Shown here: positions 48,283-57,430 of the stretch, one piece after another
Layout: each line of letters begins with the position of its first letter
Numbering within the stretch: position 1 is the first letter of the stretch
Source of the DNA: an uncultured Pelagibacteraceae bacterium
GTDB lineage: Bacteria > Pseudomonadota > Alphaproteobacteria > Pelagibacterales > Pelagibacteraceae
Direction: 5' to 3'
DNA: 64,000 bases
Assembly (NCBI GenBank): GCA_902555465.1
Contig: CACDSN010000003.1
Location: 1-64,000, forward strand
The notes under the pieces: model-generated
The model's database searches: none
What the model saw: the letters and a program-made list of their open reading frames with translations, nothing else
What the model was told of the DNA's origin: nothing
Translations under genes and position numbers: made by a program

Positions 48283-48986
48283 TATATTTTCCAGGCACTA
48301 TGTAATGCAACAATTCCACCGTTTAAATTGTTATACTCACACTTTTCAAATTTATTTTTTTTCATTAAATCAATAAGTTCATCTTGGTTTACAAAATCTT
48401 TGATACTTTTTATCAAGTATTCATAGGGTTTTTTATCTCCGACTACAATTTCACCAATAACAGGTATTAATTTCGAGTAATTCTGATAAACAAAATTTAA
48501 ATAGTCGTTATTAATCTTGGAAAATTCAAGACAAAAAAAACACCCACCCTTTTTTAAAACTCTAAATGCTTCAGATAAAGCTTTATTTATATTTTTTGTA
48601 TTTCTAAGACCAAAACTAATCACATAATAATCAAACATAGAATCTTTAAATGGTAGTTTCTCAGCAGACGCAACTTTCCAAGATATATTTTGATAATTTT
48701 TAAGTTTATTTTTTCCCAGAGAAATCATATTTTGATTTGGGTCGACACATTCAACTTTTGACTTACCTTCAGTAGCTTCTGTAAATAATTTCGCGATATC
48801 TCCAGTGCCGCAAGCTACATCAATTAACTTTTTGTTTACTCTTGGCCTCATAGAATATATTAATTGCTTTTTCCAGGATTTATGGACTCCTAGCGACATA
48901 ATGTTATTCATTAGATCATATTTATCATAAACTTTATTAAATACGTCAGAGACCAAGTTTTTAGTATTTTGTAGTTTTTGTTGCAT
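48282..48986 (-). CDS. ubiE: Ubiquinone/menaquinone C-methyltransferase UbiE
   Basis: A 234-residue SAM methyltransferase that C-methylates the benzoquinol ring. Motifs: FNKVYDKYDLMNNIMSLGVH, DVACGTGDIAKLF (SAM site) and SFGLRNTKNINKALSEAFRV. I choose ATG at 48986 (MQQKLQNTKN): the longer frame to 49061 adds a hydrophobic stretch unlike the family and would overlap divergent mutM by 40 bp. It is the first gene of ubiE-ubiB-coaBC-dut. Confidence 0.95.
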   Translation of the reverse strand: MQQKLQNTKNLVSDVFNKVYDKYDLMNNIMSLGVHKSWKKQLIYSMRPRVNKKLIDVACGTGDIAKLFTEATEGKSKVECVDPNQNMISLGKNKLKNYQNISWKVASAEKLPFKDSMFDYYVISFGLRNTKNINKALSEAFRVLKKGGCFFCLEFSKINNDYLNFVYQNYSKLIPVIGEIVVGDKKPYEYLIKSIKDFVNQDELIDLMKKNKFEKCEYNNLNGGIVALHSAWKI

Positions 48987-49021
48987 TTTTATTTTTTTAC
49001 CTTTTAATAATATAGTCTGAT

Positions 49022-49885
49022 ATGCCAGAATTACCAGAAGTAGAAGTTGTAAAACAGTCACTAGAAAAATATATAGTAAATAAAAATTTGCTTAAAATTA
49101 TAGTCAAAAATAATAACTTAAGATTTCCCGTTCCAAAAAATCTATCAAAAAAATTATCTAATATAAAAATAAAAAAAATAAAGAGAATATCAAAATATAT
49201 AGTGATAGAATTTTATAATGATCTATTTTTGATAGTACATCTAGGAATGTCAGGGACTTTACATCTAACCAAAAATATTAATTTTTTTAAAAATACAAAT
49301 TTAAGTTTTTACCACTCAAAAAATTTACCAAAAAAACATAATCATATTTTTTTTAAATTTAAAAAATTTTTAATAATATATAATGATCCAAGAAGATTCG
49401 GTTTTGTAAACTTAGTAAAAGGTAAAATTAATCTAAAAAGTTATTTTAGTAAATTGGGTCCTGATCCTTTCAGTGAGGCATATAATTTTAATTATGTAAA
49501 AAAATACTTTTATAATAAGAGAAAAAATATTAAGAATATTTTATTAGATCAAAATTTTTTATCTGGTATCGGAAATATATATGCAAGTGAAATTTTAAAT
49601 TATTCAAAAATAAATCCATTAAAATCTTGCAATAGGATAAATGATGAAGAAATAACTAAAATTATTTATTATACAGTTAAAGTACTTAATCTCTCAATTA
49701 AACGAGGCGGTACAACAATTAATAACTTCCATTCTATAAAGGGAAATCAAGGCTCTTATCAGAAAGAATTTCGTGCATACGATAGAGATGGCATGGGATG
49801 CAAAAATAAATTATGTATAGGTACAATTGTAAAGATAAATATTACAAATAGATCAACCTATATGTGTGATATTTGCCAAAAATAA
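49022..49885 (+). CDS. mutM: Formamidopyrimidine-DNA glycosylase
   Basis: A 287-residue repair enzyme that removes 8-oxoguanine and Fapy lesions. N-terminus MPELPEVEVVKQSLEKY with the catalytic Pro2 and Glu3 and a conserved Lys further on; helix-two-turn-helix region LLDQNFLSGIGNIYASEIL; C-terminal zinc finger using CKNKLC and CDIC. It is complete. TATAGT at 49011-49016 ends five bases before the ATG and there is no Shine-Dalgarno sequence, so the mRNA may be leaderless. The gene diverges from ubiE, a common alphaproteobacterial arrangement. Confidence 0.96.
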   Translation: MPELPEVEVVKQSLEKYIVNKNLLKIIVKNNNLRFPVPKNLSKKLSNIKIKKIKRISKYIVIEFYNDLFLIVHLGMSGTLHLTKNINFFKNTNLSFYHSKNLPKKHNHIFFKFKKFLIIYNDPRRFGFVNLVKGKINLKSYFSKLGPDPFSEAYNFNYVKKYFYNKRKNIKNILLDQNFLSGIGNIYASEILNYSKINPLKSCNRINDEEITKIIYYTVKVLNLSIKRGGTTINNFHSIKGNQGSYQKEFRAYDRDGMGCKNKLCIGTIVKINITNRSTYMCDICQK

Positions 49886-49898
49886 TTAAAAAAAATAA

Positions 49899-49927
49899 TT
49901 GACCATATAAACTAACCAAGTTATACA
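49899..49927 (+). promoter_or_regulatory. Sigma-70 promoter of rpsT
   Basis: TTGACC (49899-49904), a 17-bp spacer and TATACA (49922-49927). The rpsT ATG starts at 49937, so transcription would begin two or three bases before it. No Shine-Dalgarno sequence is present, which predicts an almost leaderless message. Confidence 0.65.
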
Positions 49928-49936
49928 GTCGCGCTT

Positions 49937-50197
49937 ATGGCAAATACTAAATCAGCTATTAAAACAAATAGACGAATTCATAGACAGACTTTGGTTAATA
50001 GGTCAAGAAAAAGCAGATATAAAAATGCAATTAAGAAAATTAACCTTTTGATTGAAAAAAAAGATAAAAAAGGAGCGCTTGGTTACCTTCCCAAACTTAA
50101 TTCTGAATTAATGAAGATAGCCAAGTCTGGGGTTGTAAAAAAACAAAATGCCTCAAGAAACGTATCTAGAATTACAAAAAGAATTAACTCTCTCTGA
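49937..50197 (+). CDS. rpsT: 30S ribosomal protein S20
   Basis: An 86-residue basic protein of the 30S body. MANTKSAIKTNRRIHRQTLV and the C-terminal KSGVVKKQNASRNVSRITKR are typical. It has its own strong promoter and is followed by the 235-bp AT-rich dnaA upstream region. The rpsT-dnaA order is conserved in alphaproteobacteria. Confidence 0.97.
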   Translation: MANTKSAIKTNRRIHRQTLVNRSRKSRYKNAIKKINLLIEKKDKKGALGYLPKLNSELMKIAKSGVVKKQNASRNVSRITKRINSL

Positions 50198-50432
50198 TTG
50201 AATCAACTAGTTGTATATTATTTTCTTTTTAAGCACAAAATATATAAAAAAATAAGTAAACAAACTTGATATAAAATTTATTTACAATTTTTTACTATAA
50301 ACAAAAATTAATAATTCAATCTAAGATTTTATTTTTTTTTTAAAATTATTTTCAATTGAGGATTACATTTTTTTTTTAAAAATAAAAATTATCATTTGCA
50401 TAATTTAATTATTTCAGATTAAACAATAATAG
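50198..50432. other. AT-rich region upstream of dnaA, possible origin or dnaA control region
   Basis: The longest non-coding stretch of the window (235 bp), made of A/T runs. One weak DnaA-box-like 9-mer, TTATTTACA at 50278-50286 (two mismatches from TTATCCACA), is visible. I see no cluster of boxes, no strong promoter and no terminator. It may hold the dnaA promoter. Assignment as oriC is possible but not supported by clear boxes, and in other alphaproteobacteria the origin is often away from dnaA. Confidence 0.3.
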
Positions 50433-51860
50433 ATGAAAAATTCTCCTTTTAATCAAAATTTAAATCAAAGTAACAACGAAGTTATTAACTGGGACTCAGT
50501 TAATCAGGATCTTCAAACTAAATTTGGTAAAGATGTTTTTGAAAGTTGGTTAAAAAAAATGGAACTTCTTGAAACTAATGTTGATTATCTATTAATTTCA
50601 GTTCCAACTCGATTTATTAGAGATTGGATTACATCTAGATACTTAGATAATGTTATTCAAGTAATTAAATCACACAATAAAAATATCAGCCGTATTGAAT
50701 TCAAAATAAATTCAAAACCAAGTAATTTCATTGATAAAAAAAATAAAGTTAGTTTAGAAAATCAATCTAAAATAGCAGATACTAATGTTACATTTATTAA
50801 AGATAGCTTTATTCAATACAACAGAATTGACCCAAATAAAAATTTTGAAAATTTTATTACAGGTCAAAGTAATAGAATTGCTTATGAAGCATCAAAAAAA
50901 ATCGTTGAAAATACATCCAGTTATAATCCTTTATATTTATATTCTGGTGTTGGTATGGGAAAAACTCATTTATTAAATGCAATAGGTTTAAAACTAAAAT
51001 CTACCAAAAAAGTAATGTTTATATCAGCAGAGAGATTTATGTATCATTTTGTAAAATCAATCAAAGCTAATGAAATGATTAAATTTAAGGATTATTTTAG
51101 AAATACAGATGTTTTATTAATCGATGATATTCAATTTATGAATGGAAAAGAAGCATTGCAAGAGGAGTTTTTTCATACTTTTAGCGCACTTTTAGATAAA
51201 GGATCACAAATTGTACTTACATCTGATAGACCTCCTAGTAAGTTAATTAGAATACAGGAGAGAATAAAATCTAGATTTTCAGGTGGATTAGTAGTTGATA
51301 TACAAAACCCAGACTTAACTTTACGTGAGGAGATAGTGAACAAAAAATTGTCTGAGCTTAGTTTTTTAAATAAGAATAATGTTAATATTTCAAAAGAAAT
51401 TCAAAAATTTATATGTTTAGAAATAAAATCAAGCATACGAGAACTTGTTGGTGCATTAAATAGAATCGTATCCTTTTCAAGAATATACAATAGGGTTCCC
51501 AATTTGTCAGAGACAAGGATAATTTTAAAAGATTTACTGGACATCCATGAGAACAAAGTAACAATTGATATTATTCAGACAATAGTTTGCAAATATTTTA
51601 AAATAAGCAAAAATGAAATGCTTTCTTCTAGAAGATCTAGATACCTTGTTAGACCAAGACAAACAGCTATATATCTTGCAAAAATGCTAACATCAAAATC
51701 CTTACCAGAAATTGGAAGATGTTTTGCGAATAGAGATCATACAACAGTAATACATTCTGTTAAGACGATAGAAAAACTGAGAAAAGAAGATAGTGAACTG
51801 AATCTAAAAATAGATACGCTTAAAAATAAAATATTATATAACAAAGAAGATGAAATTTAA
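50433..51860 (+). CDS. dnaA: Chromosomal replication initiator DnaA
   Basis: A 475-residue AAA+ initiator. Domain I at 1-85, a linker, then the ATPase with Walker A LYSGVGMGKTHLLNAIG and Walker B VLLIDDIQFMNGKEA. Domain IV at about 375-475 with RSRYLVRPRQTAIYLAKML and the DnaA signature IGRCFANRDHTTVIHSVKTI, in which the usual FGGRDHTT reads FANRDHTT. No Shine-Dalgarno sequence is visible. It overlaps dnaN by 11 bp. Confidence 0.98.
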   Translation: MKNSPFNQNLNQSNNEVINWDSVNQDLQTKFGKDVFESWLKKMELLETNVDYLLISVPTRFIRDWITSRYLDNVIQVIKSHNKNISRIEFKINSKPSNFIDKKNKVSLENQSKIADTNVTFIKDSFIQYNRIDPNKNFENFITGQSNRIAYEASKKIVENTSSYNPLYLYSGVGMGKTHLLNAIGLKLKSTKKVMFISAERFMYHFVKSIKANEMIKFKDYFRNTDVLLIDDIQFMNGKEALQEEFFHTFSALLDKGSQIVLTSDRPPSKLIRIQERIKSRFSGGLVVDIQNPDLTLREEIVNKKLSELSFLNKNNVNISKEIQKFICLEIKSSIRELVGALNRIVSFSRIYNRVPNLSETRIILKDLLDIHENKVTIDIIQTIVCKYFKISKNEMLSSRRSRYLVRPRQTAIYLAKMLTSKSLPEIGRCFANRDHTTVIHSVKTIEKLRKEDSELNLKIDTLKNKILYNKEDEI

Positions 51861-52962
51861 TGTAAATCAAAAAGATTTGCAAAATTCTCTAAATTATTGT
51901 CAGGGAGTGATTGAAAAGAGAAGTACTTTGCAAATTTTGTCCAATGTATTACTTCAGGCCAAAGATTCAAAGCTGAAAATTATTGCAACGGATTTGGATT
52001 TAATCTTTATACAAAATATATCTAATATTGAAATATTAGATGAAGGTGAAACAACAACATCATGTTCAACATTGTATGATATTGTTAGAAAATTCACTAA
52101 CGAAAAAAAAATAAATTTTAATTTAGTTAATGAGAATAAAATTAATTTAGAATCAGATAAATCTACATTTAATTTAAATTGTCTTAAAGCATCAGAGTTT
52201 CCAATTACAGAGGAAAACTTTAAGGAAAATGAATTTGAGATTAATTCAAAAAGTTTACTTAAGTTATTAAATAAATGCAAGTTTTCTGTTTCTAATGATG
52301 AAACAAGACATTATTTGAGTGGAATATTTCTTCATTTGACAGATAAAGATGAAAAAAAATTTCTAACAGCTGTTGCCACTGATAGTCATAGAATGTCTAT
52401 ATCGAAAACTTTATTACAAGAGGAAATAAAATTCGAGCCTGTAATTCTTCCAAAAAAAACAATTTTCCAGTTATGTTCATTGCTAGAAGATTATGATGGT
52501 GGTGTAAAAATTTCTAATTTAAAATCAAAGATCAAGTTTGAATTTAATAATACAATATTAATGTCAAAATTAATTGATGGAAAGTTTCCAAATTATTATC
52601 AAGTCATTCCTAAAGAAAATCAAAAAAGATTAGAAATTGATTTAAAAACTTTCCTAACTTCAGTTGATAGAGTTGCTTCAGTTTCTCTAGATAAAAAAGA
52701 TGGTTTAAGAATGAGTTTAGAAAAAAATAATTTAAATTTATCGGTCAATAATAGTAATAGTGGTGAAGGTAAAGAAAGTTTGCCTGTTAATTTTGAACAC
52801 GAATTAGATATAAGTTTTAATCCAAGATATTTAATTGATGTTGCATCAAATATGGATGGTAATAAAATTGAAATTTACCTTAAAGATTCTGCGGCTCCAG
52901 CTCTAATTAAAGATCCTTCAGATTTTGATAGTATTTTTGTTATTATGCCTATGAAAGGTTAA
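51850..52962 (+). CDS. dnaN: DNA polymerase III sliding clamp (beta subunit)
   Basis: A 370-residue ring-forming clamp with three repeated domains; blocks VIEKRSTLQILSNVLLQAKD, ATDSHRMSISKTLL and the C-terminal FDSIFVIMPMKG (peptide-binding pocket end, M-P-x-x-x) are typical. It is translated in an 11-bp overlap with dnaA. recF, often third in this cluster, is not present; a minus-strand acyltransferase gene overlaps the end by 4 bp. Confidence 0.97.
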   Translation: MKFNVNQKDLQNSLNYCQGVIEKRSTLQILSNVLLQAKDSKLKIIATDLDLIFIQNISNIEILDEGETTTSCSTLYDIVRKFTNEKKINFNLVNENKINLESDKSTFNLNCLKASEFPITEENFKENEFEINSKSLLKLLNKCKFSVSNDETRHYLSGIFLHLTDKDEKKFLTAVATDSHRMSISKTLLQEEIKFEPVILPKKTIFQLCSLLEDYDGGVKISNLKSKIKFEFNNTILMSKLIDGKFPNYYQVIPKENQKRLEIDLKTFLTSVDRVASVSLDKKDGLRMSLEKNNLNLSVNNSNSGEGKESLPVNFEHELDISFNPRYLIDVASNMDGNKIEIYLKDSAAPALIKDPSDFDSIFVIMPMKG

Positions 52963-53663
52963 CGTATTCTGTCTAACTCATTATATAGATCTTCTTCAAT
53001 TTTTTTTTGAAAATCCTGTGTTGTCATTCCAGCGGGAATCTGGTTTAAAATACTTATAGTAATAGTTTTATTTGAATTTAATCTTCCCGATTTTGGCCAT
53101 ACATCACCAGAATTTAGAGCGACAGGAAGACATATAAAATTCAGTTTTTCATATATTTTTGAAACACCTTTTTTAAAAGGAATTTTATCTTCAATTAGTG
53201 TTCTTGTAGCTTGAGGAAAAATTATTAAAGGCCTTTTAGAAGATGTTGTTTCCGTGATAATTCTATCATAAAAACCTATATTCTCTTTAGTTATTTTGTC
53301 TCTATCAATTGATATAGACCCAATTTTTTTTAAATGCCAACCAAATATAGGTATTTTTAATAATTCTTTTTTTAAAATAAAAATTGGAGAATTAAAAATT
53401 GCTTGTAAAAAAAAAGTCTCAAATAAAGATTGGTGAAGTGATGCAATAAAAAAAGGTGAATTTTTTGGAATATTTTCAATACCCTTTACTACAATCTTTA
53501 CTGATAGAAAAACATTTAGGCAAAAATGTATCCAGTATCCTAAAATTTTTCCGCCAATTAAGTCAATTTTTCTTGGTAAAAGCAATGCAGGCAAGAAGAT
53601 TATACAAACAAAAATTGTACCAATGTAAAAAAAAAATTTAAAAATGAATTCTCTAATCATCAA
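52959..53663 (-). CDS. 1-Acylglycerol-3-phosphate acyltransferase (PlsC family)
   Basis: A 234-residue membrane acyltransferase with an N-terminal hydrophobic segment (about 8-30). Motif I reads SLHQSLFETFF, an H-x4-E instead of the common H-x4-D, a variant I believe is usual in alphaproteobacterial members. Motif III is IIFPQATRT and motif IV LPVALNSGDVWP. It likely makes phosphatidic acid for membrane lipids. It starts one base from the lysA stop. Confidence 0.88.
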   Translation of the reverse strand: MMIREFIFKFFFYIGTIFVCIIFLPALLLPRKIDLIGGKILGYWIHFCLNVFLSVKIVVKGIENIPKNSPFFIASLHQSLFETFFLQAIFNSPIFILKKELLKIPIFGWHLKKIGSISIDRDKITKENIGFYDRIITETTSSKRPLIIFPQATRTLIEDKIPFKKGVSKIYEKLNFICLPVALNSGDVWPKSGRLNSNKTITISILNQIPAGMTTQDFQKKIEEDLYNELDRIR

Positions 53664-54878
53664 TTAAATAATGCTTTCAAGACGTTCTTTTTTTCTAATC
53701 CTAAAAACTTTTGAATTTTTAATTAATACCTCGTTAGCACCAACTCTTAAATTATAATTTGAGCTTAATACTTTGCCATACGCACCCACATCACAAATTA
53801 CAATATTATCTCCCTCATCAAGTTTCTGATAAGAATTAAGCGATAAAAATTTATCTGTTGTCTCACATATGGGACCTACAAAATCATGTCTTTTGGAAAC
53901 TTTCCTCTTATTTTTTTTGGTAGGTATAATTCTATGATAAGCTTTATATAAAGCTGGCCTCATTAAATCGTTCATTCCCGCATCAACTATAATAAAATTA
54001 ATTTTACTTGTTTTTTTTATATAAATAATTTTCGTTAATAAGTAGCCAACATTTCCGACTATAGATCTGCCTGGTTCAAAAATAATATTTACTTTATTTT
54101 TTTTTACAAATTTATTAATTTTATCGGAGTATTTTTTATAATTAAGTTCTTTGGAGTTTTGACCATAATTTATACCCATTCCACCTCCTAAATCTATATA
54201 TTTAAAATTGAAGTTAGATTTATCTATTATTTTTTGAACAGTCTTAAGCATTTTGAGGTACGGAATATGACTAGTAATTTGACTTCCAATATGAACACTT
54301 AAACATCTAATATTAAGATATTTAGATGTTTTGTAATAATTTATTAAATTAATAACTTCTTTTTCTGATAAACCAAATTTATTGGAATTTTTTCCAGTTG
54401 TAATCTCTTTAATGGTATTAGCATCAACATTTGGGTTGAGACGAATTCCAATATCAATAGTTTTATTAATCTTTTTTGCAACTTGCAAAATTGTTTCAAT
54501 TTCGCTTTTTGACTCTGCATTTATCAACAGTATTTTTTTTTTTACCGCAAAGTTTATTTCATCATAAGTCTTACCAACTCCAGAAAAAACAATTTTTTTG
54601 GGATTAATTTTGGATTTAAGCGCTGCCATTAATTCGCCTTTTGACACAACATCGGCACCAACTCCTAATCTAGCAATTTCATTTAAAATCGTTTTGTTAT
54701 TATTAGATTTGACAGCAAAACATATTAGTGGATTAATCTTAATAAAATTTTTTTTAAATTTCAAAATATTTTCTTTTAATTTATTATATGAATAGCAATA
54801 AGTAGGAGACCCAAATTTTCTTATAATCCTATCAACATTAATTCTATCAATTAGTAATTTATTTTTAGTGTAGTGCAT
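53664..54878 (-). CDS. lysA: Diaminopimelate decarboxylase
   Basis: A 404-residue PLP enzyme that makes L-lysine from meso-diaminopimelate. PLP Lys in CFAVKSNNNKTIL; glycine loop DLGGGMGINYG; FEPGRSIVGNVG; catalytic Cys region VGPICETTDKF; C-terminal CDVGAYGKVLSS. It is complete. It follows argH and the small lipoprotein gene, a conserved alphaproteobacterial set, and complements dapB elsewhere in the window. Confidence 0.97.
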   Translation of the reverse strand: MHYTKNKLLIDRINVDRIIRKFGSPTYCYSYNKLKENILKFKKNFIKINPLICFAVKSNNNKTILNEIARLGVGADVVSKGELMAALKSKINPKKIVFSGVGKTYDEINFAVKKKILLINAESKSEIETILQVAKKINKTIDIGIRLNPNVDANTIKEITTGKNSNKFGLSEKEVINLINYYKTSKYLNIRCLSVHIGSQITSHIPYLKMLKTVQKIIDKSNFNFKYIDLGGGMGINYGQNSKELNYKKYSDKINKFVKKNKVNIIFEPGRSIVGNVGYLLTKIIYIKKTSKINFIIVDAGMNDLMRPALYKAYHRIIPTKKNKRKVSKRHDFVGPICETTDKFLSLNSYQKLDEGDNIVICDVGAYGKVLSSNYNLRVGANEVLIKNSKVFRIRKKERLESII

Positions 54879-54907
54879 TAAGAGTTTTAAGTTTTAATAG
54901 TTAAATA

Positions 54908-55039
54908 TTAACTATTACTTGTTCCATAGACTTTCATTTTAATCAACCCCGATTTTTTCTCATAAATTGGATCACTTTTTTTTCCACATGAAAGAATTGG
55001 TATTAAAACAAAGATAACAATAATTATTTTTTTAAGCAT
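54908..55039 (-). CDS. Small LptM-like lipoprotein (43 residues)
   Basis: A frame with ATG at 55039: MLKKIIIVIFVLIPILSCGK, a lipoprotein signal with Cys18, then KSDPIYEKKS and a short tail. It fills the argH-lysA gap, overlapping the argH end by 8 bp. In many proteobacteria a tiny lipoprotein of the LptM/YifL type sits at this place, with CG-x-K-G-P-L after the Cys; here it reads CGKKSDP. LptM assists LptD maturation in lipopolysaccharide export. Function here is inferred from location and shape. Confidence 0.7.
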   Translation of the reverse strand: MLKKIIIVIFVLIPILSCGKKSDPIYEKKSGLIKMKVYGTSNS

Positions 55040-56414
55040 TTTTATATTTTTTTATCATTTTCTTTATGTTTTCAAAAGAGGTTCCACCGTAAGATTTTTT
55101 TGAATTTACTGAATTTTTTAGTTCAAAAACTTTAATTACATCATCTTTTATATTTGGTTCTATTTTTTTTAGTTCATCAATTGATAAATCAGATAGAAGT
55201 TTTTTATTTTTCTCGCAGTAGTTAACTATCTTTGCAGTTATTTGATACGATTTTCTAAAGGGAAAATTGAGATTTTCTACAAAGTAGTCAGCCAAATCAG
55301 TTGCAGTTATATAACCTTTTTTTGCAAGCTTTAACATTTCGTTCTTGTTAACTGAAAAATTCTTTAATACTTCATTCAAAACTTTAATTGAGTCAGATAG
55401 ATTATCAAAAGTATCAAATACAATTTTTTTATCATCTTGAAGATCTTTAAAATAAGATAGTGGCAATCCTTTTAGTATAGTAAGCATAGAAAATAAATTT
55501 CCATATGAATTGCTAACTTTACCTCTTAAAAATTCTAACGAATCAGGATTTTTTTTTTGGGGCATTATTGATGATCCAGTTACGATGTTGTCATTCATTG
55601 AAATTAATTTAAATGCATCTGAATTCCAGATTATAAATTCTTCAGCAAGTCTTGATATATGCATTGCACATGTTGAAGAAGCAAATAAAAAATCCAATAC
55701 AAAATCTCTATCTGAAACTGTATCTATTGAATTACCAGTAGGATTATTAAAAGCTAGTTTTTTAGTTGTATAATTTCGGTCAATATTAAAAGATGTTCCA
55801 GATAATGCACATGAACCCAAAGGGTTTTCTTTTAAGTTACTAAAATTATTATTAAATCTATTTCTGTCCCTAATAAACATTTCTACATAAGCCAAGATAT
55901 AATGTGCGAATGAAATTGGTTGTGCATTTTTTAAATGTGTAAATCCAGGCATAATAGTATAAATATTTTTTTCTGCTATTTTTAAAATGTTATTAATAGT
56001 TTGCTCCAACATTTTAATTAATTTTTTATTTGAATTTATCATCCAAATTTTTAAATCCACTAAAACCTGATCATTTCTTGATCTTGCTGTATGAATGAAG
56101 CCCGCATCTTCACCAATGAGTTCAAAAAGTTTTTTTTCAATACTCATATGGATGTCTTCATCTTTATAATCAAATATATAATTTTTTTTGATAATTTGAT
56201 TCTGTATTTTTTTTAATCCCCAGATAATCTTATTTTTAATTTTGAAATTAATTATTTTTTGTTTGTTTAACATTTCTACATGTATAATTGATGCAAGTAT
56301 ATCCTCTTTAAAAAGTCTTTTATCAACGTGAATAGAACTAGAAACTTTTTGAAAAGTAGAAGTTGTATCTCCTTTAATTCTTATTCCCCAAATAGGTTTA
56401 ATTTTCTTTTTCAT
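55032..56414 (-). CDS. argH: Argininosuccinate lyase
   Basis: A 460-residue fumarase-superfamily enzyme that releases arginine and fumarate. The signature is GSSIMPQKKNPDSLEFLRG; HTARSRNDQVLVDLKIWM and the substrate loop GFTHLKNAQPISFAHY are also present. The N-terminus is divergent but of normal length. It starts about 50 bp from the HIG1-type gene and overlaps the small lipoprotein gene at its end. Confidence 0.96.
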   Translation of the reverse strand: MKKKIKPIWGIRIKGDTTSTFQKVSSSIHVDKRLFKEDILASIIHVEMLNKQKIINFKIKNKIIWGLKKIQNQIIKKNYIFDYKDEDIHMSIEKKLFELIGEDAGFIHTARSRNDQVLVDLKIWMINSNKKLIKMLEQTINNILKIAEKNIYTIMPGFTHLKNAQPISFAHYILAYVEMFIRDRNRFNNNFSNLKENPLGSCALSGTSFNIDRNYTTKKLAFNNPTGNSIDTVSDRDFVLDFLFASSTCAMHISRLAEEFIIWNSDAFKLISMNDNIVTGSSIMPQKKNPDSLEFLRGKVSNSYGNLFSMLTILKGLPLSYFKDLQDDKKIVFDTFDNLSDSIKVLNEVLKNFSVNKNEMLKLAKKGYITATDLADYFVENLNFPFRKSYQITAKIVNYCEKNKKLLSDLSIDELKKIEPNIKDDVIKVFELKNSVNSKKSYGGTSFENIKKMIKKYKNA

Positions 56415-56467
56415 ATAAAATAATTATATTCAGTTGATTTAACTTATTTTTGTCAATTGATTAAGTT

Positions 56468-56665
56468 TTAATTCTTAAAAAAATAAGCAAAACCAACAAG
56501 TGCAATTATTGCTATAAATTGTAAAATAACTCTTAGTTGCATCAATTTATTCGATGCTTTTTTTGAACCACCTCTAAATAAATTAGCTATACCGAGGATT
56601 AAAACTATTGCAACTAAAAGCAGCAATGCAATAGAGACTATTTTGATTAAAGTTCCAGATAACAT
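56468..56665 (-). CDS. HIG1-type twin-transmembrane protein
   Basis: A 65-residue protein with two membrane helices (about 5-28 and 44-62) joined by a short basic loop RGGSKKASNKLMQLRVILQF. The loop and second helix match the HIG_1_N family, whose mitochondrial members associate with cytochrome oxidase and supercomplexes. It has no close operon partner: argH starts 53 bp away and the esterase diverges. Function in bacteria is unknown. Confidence 0.75.
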   Translation of the reverse strand: MLSGTLIKIVSIALLLLVAIVLILGIANLFRGGSKKASNKLMQLRVILQFIAIIALVGFAYFFKN

Positions 56666-56711
56666 AATTTGATATATACATTAAAAGAATAAATTATAAA
56701 TAAATAATATT

Positions 56712-57371
56712 ATGACATTTTGCCTAGACACAGTAATTATTCCACCAGAAAATAATGAGCAAATTAAAAATGCAGTTATTCTACTTCATGGATATGGAGG
56801 AGATGGCAAGGATATTAGTATGTTAACACTTAATTGGAAAAGATTTTTTAAAAATACAGTTTTTATATGCCCCAATGGTCATGAAAAATGTGAAATTAAT
56901 CCAATGGGATTTCAATGGTTTGATCTATCAAAACAAGATGAAGATTATATTTTGAGTCAATCTATTAAAGCTGAAAATGTATTAAAAAAATTCATAGAGG
57001 AGGTAAAGGATAAGTATCAATTATTAAATAGTAATGTTGTTTTATGTGGTTTTAGTCAGGGCTGCATGATGTCAATAAGTATCGGTGTTACAACAGAAGA
57101 AAACTTTAATTGTATAGTGGGATTTTCTGGTAAAATTATTAATGTAAATAATCTTCAAACTAGAATAAAAAATAATAGCAAAATACTATTAATACATGGA
57201 GAACAAGATGAAATAGTCAGTTCAAATTATCTATTAGAGGCAAAAGATTTTTTCGAAAGAAAAAAGATTAATATTCAAACTAATTTAATTAAGAATTGTG
57301 GACATAATATACCAATTGAAGCATCAAGCCTAGCTTTAAATTTCATAAAAAAAAATTTAGAAATTAAATAA
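56712..57371 (+). CDS. Phospholipase/carboxylesterase (alpha/beta hydrolase)
   Basis: A 219-residue hydrolase. Oxyanion block VILLHGYGGDGKDI, nucleophile elbow LCGFSQGCMMS with the catalytic Ser, Asp in LLIHGEQDEIV and His in NCGHNIPIEA. This is the carboxylesterase/lysophospholipase (YpfH-like) family, which cleaves short-chain or lysophospholipid esters. The cytoplasmic location is inferred from lack of a signal peptide. It is followed after about 60 bp by the HNH gene. Confidence 0.86.
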   Translation: MTFCLDTVIIPPENNEQIKNAVILLHGYGGDGKDISMLTLNWKRFFKNTVFICPNGHEKCEINPMGFQWFDLSKQDEDYILSQSIKAENVLKKFIEEVKDKYQLLNSNVVLCGFSQGCMMSISIGVTTEENFNCIVGFSGKIINVNNLQTRIKNNSKILLIHGEQDEIVSSNYLLEAKDFFERKKINIQTNLIKNCGHNIPIEASSLALNFIKKNLEIK

Positions 57372-57430
57372 AAATTTATATTTAATTTGTTATATTGATT
57401 TTAAAAAATATATGGGCTAAAATTATTTCC

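Noticed and set aside
48987..49061. N-terminal extension of ubiE to 49061
   Set aside because: The added residues form a hydrophobic stretch not found in the cytoplasmic enzyme and overlap the start of mutM on the other strand.
52959..53663. Inactive PlsC because motif I is H-x4-E
   Set aside because: All other motifs are intact and an acidic residue is kept at the key position; I believe this variant is common in the alphaproteobacterial branch.
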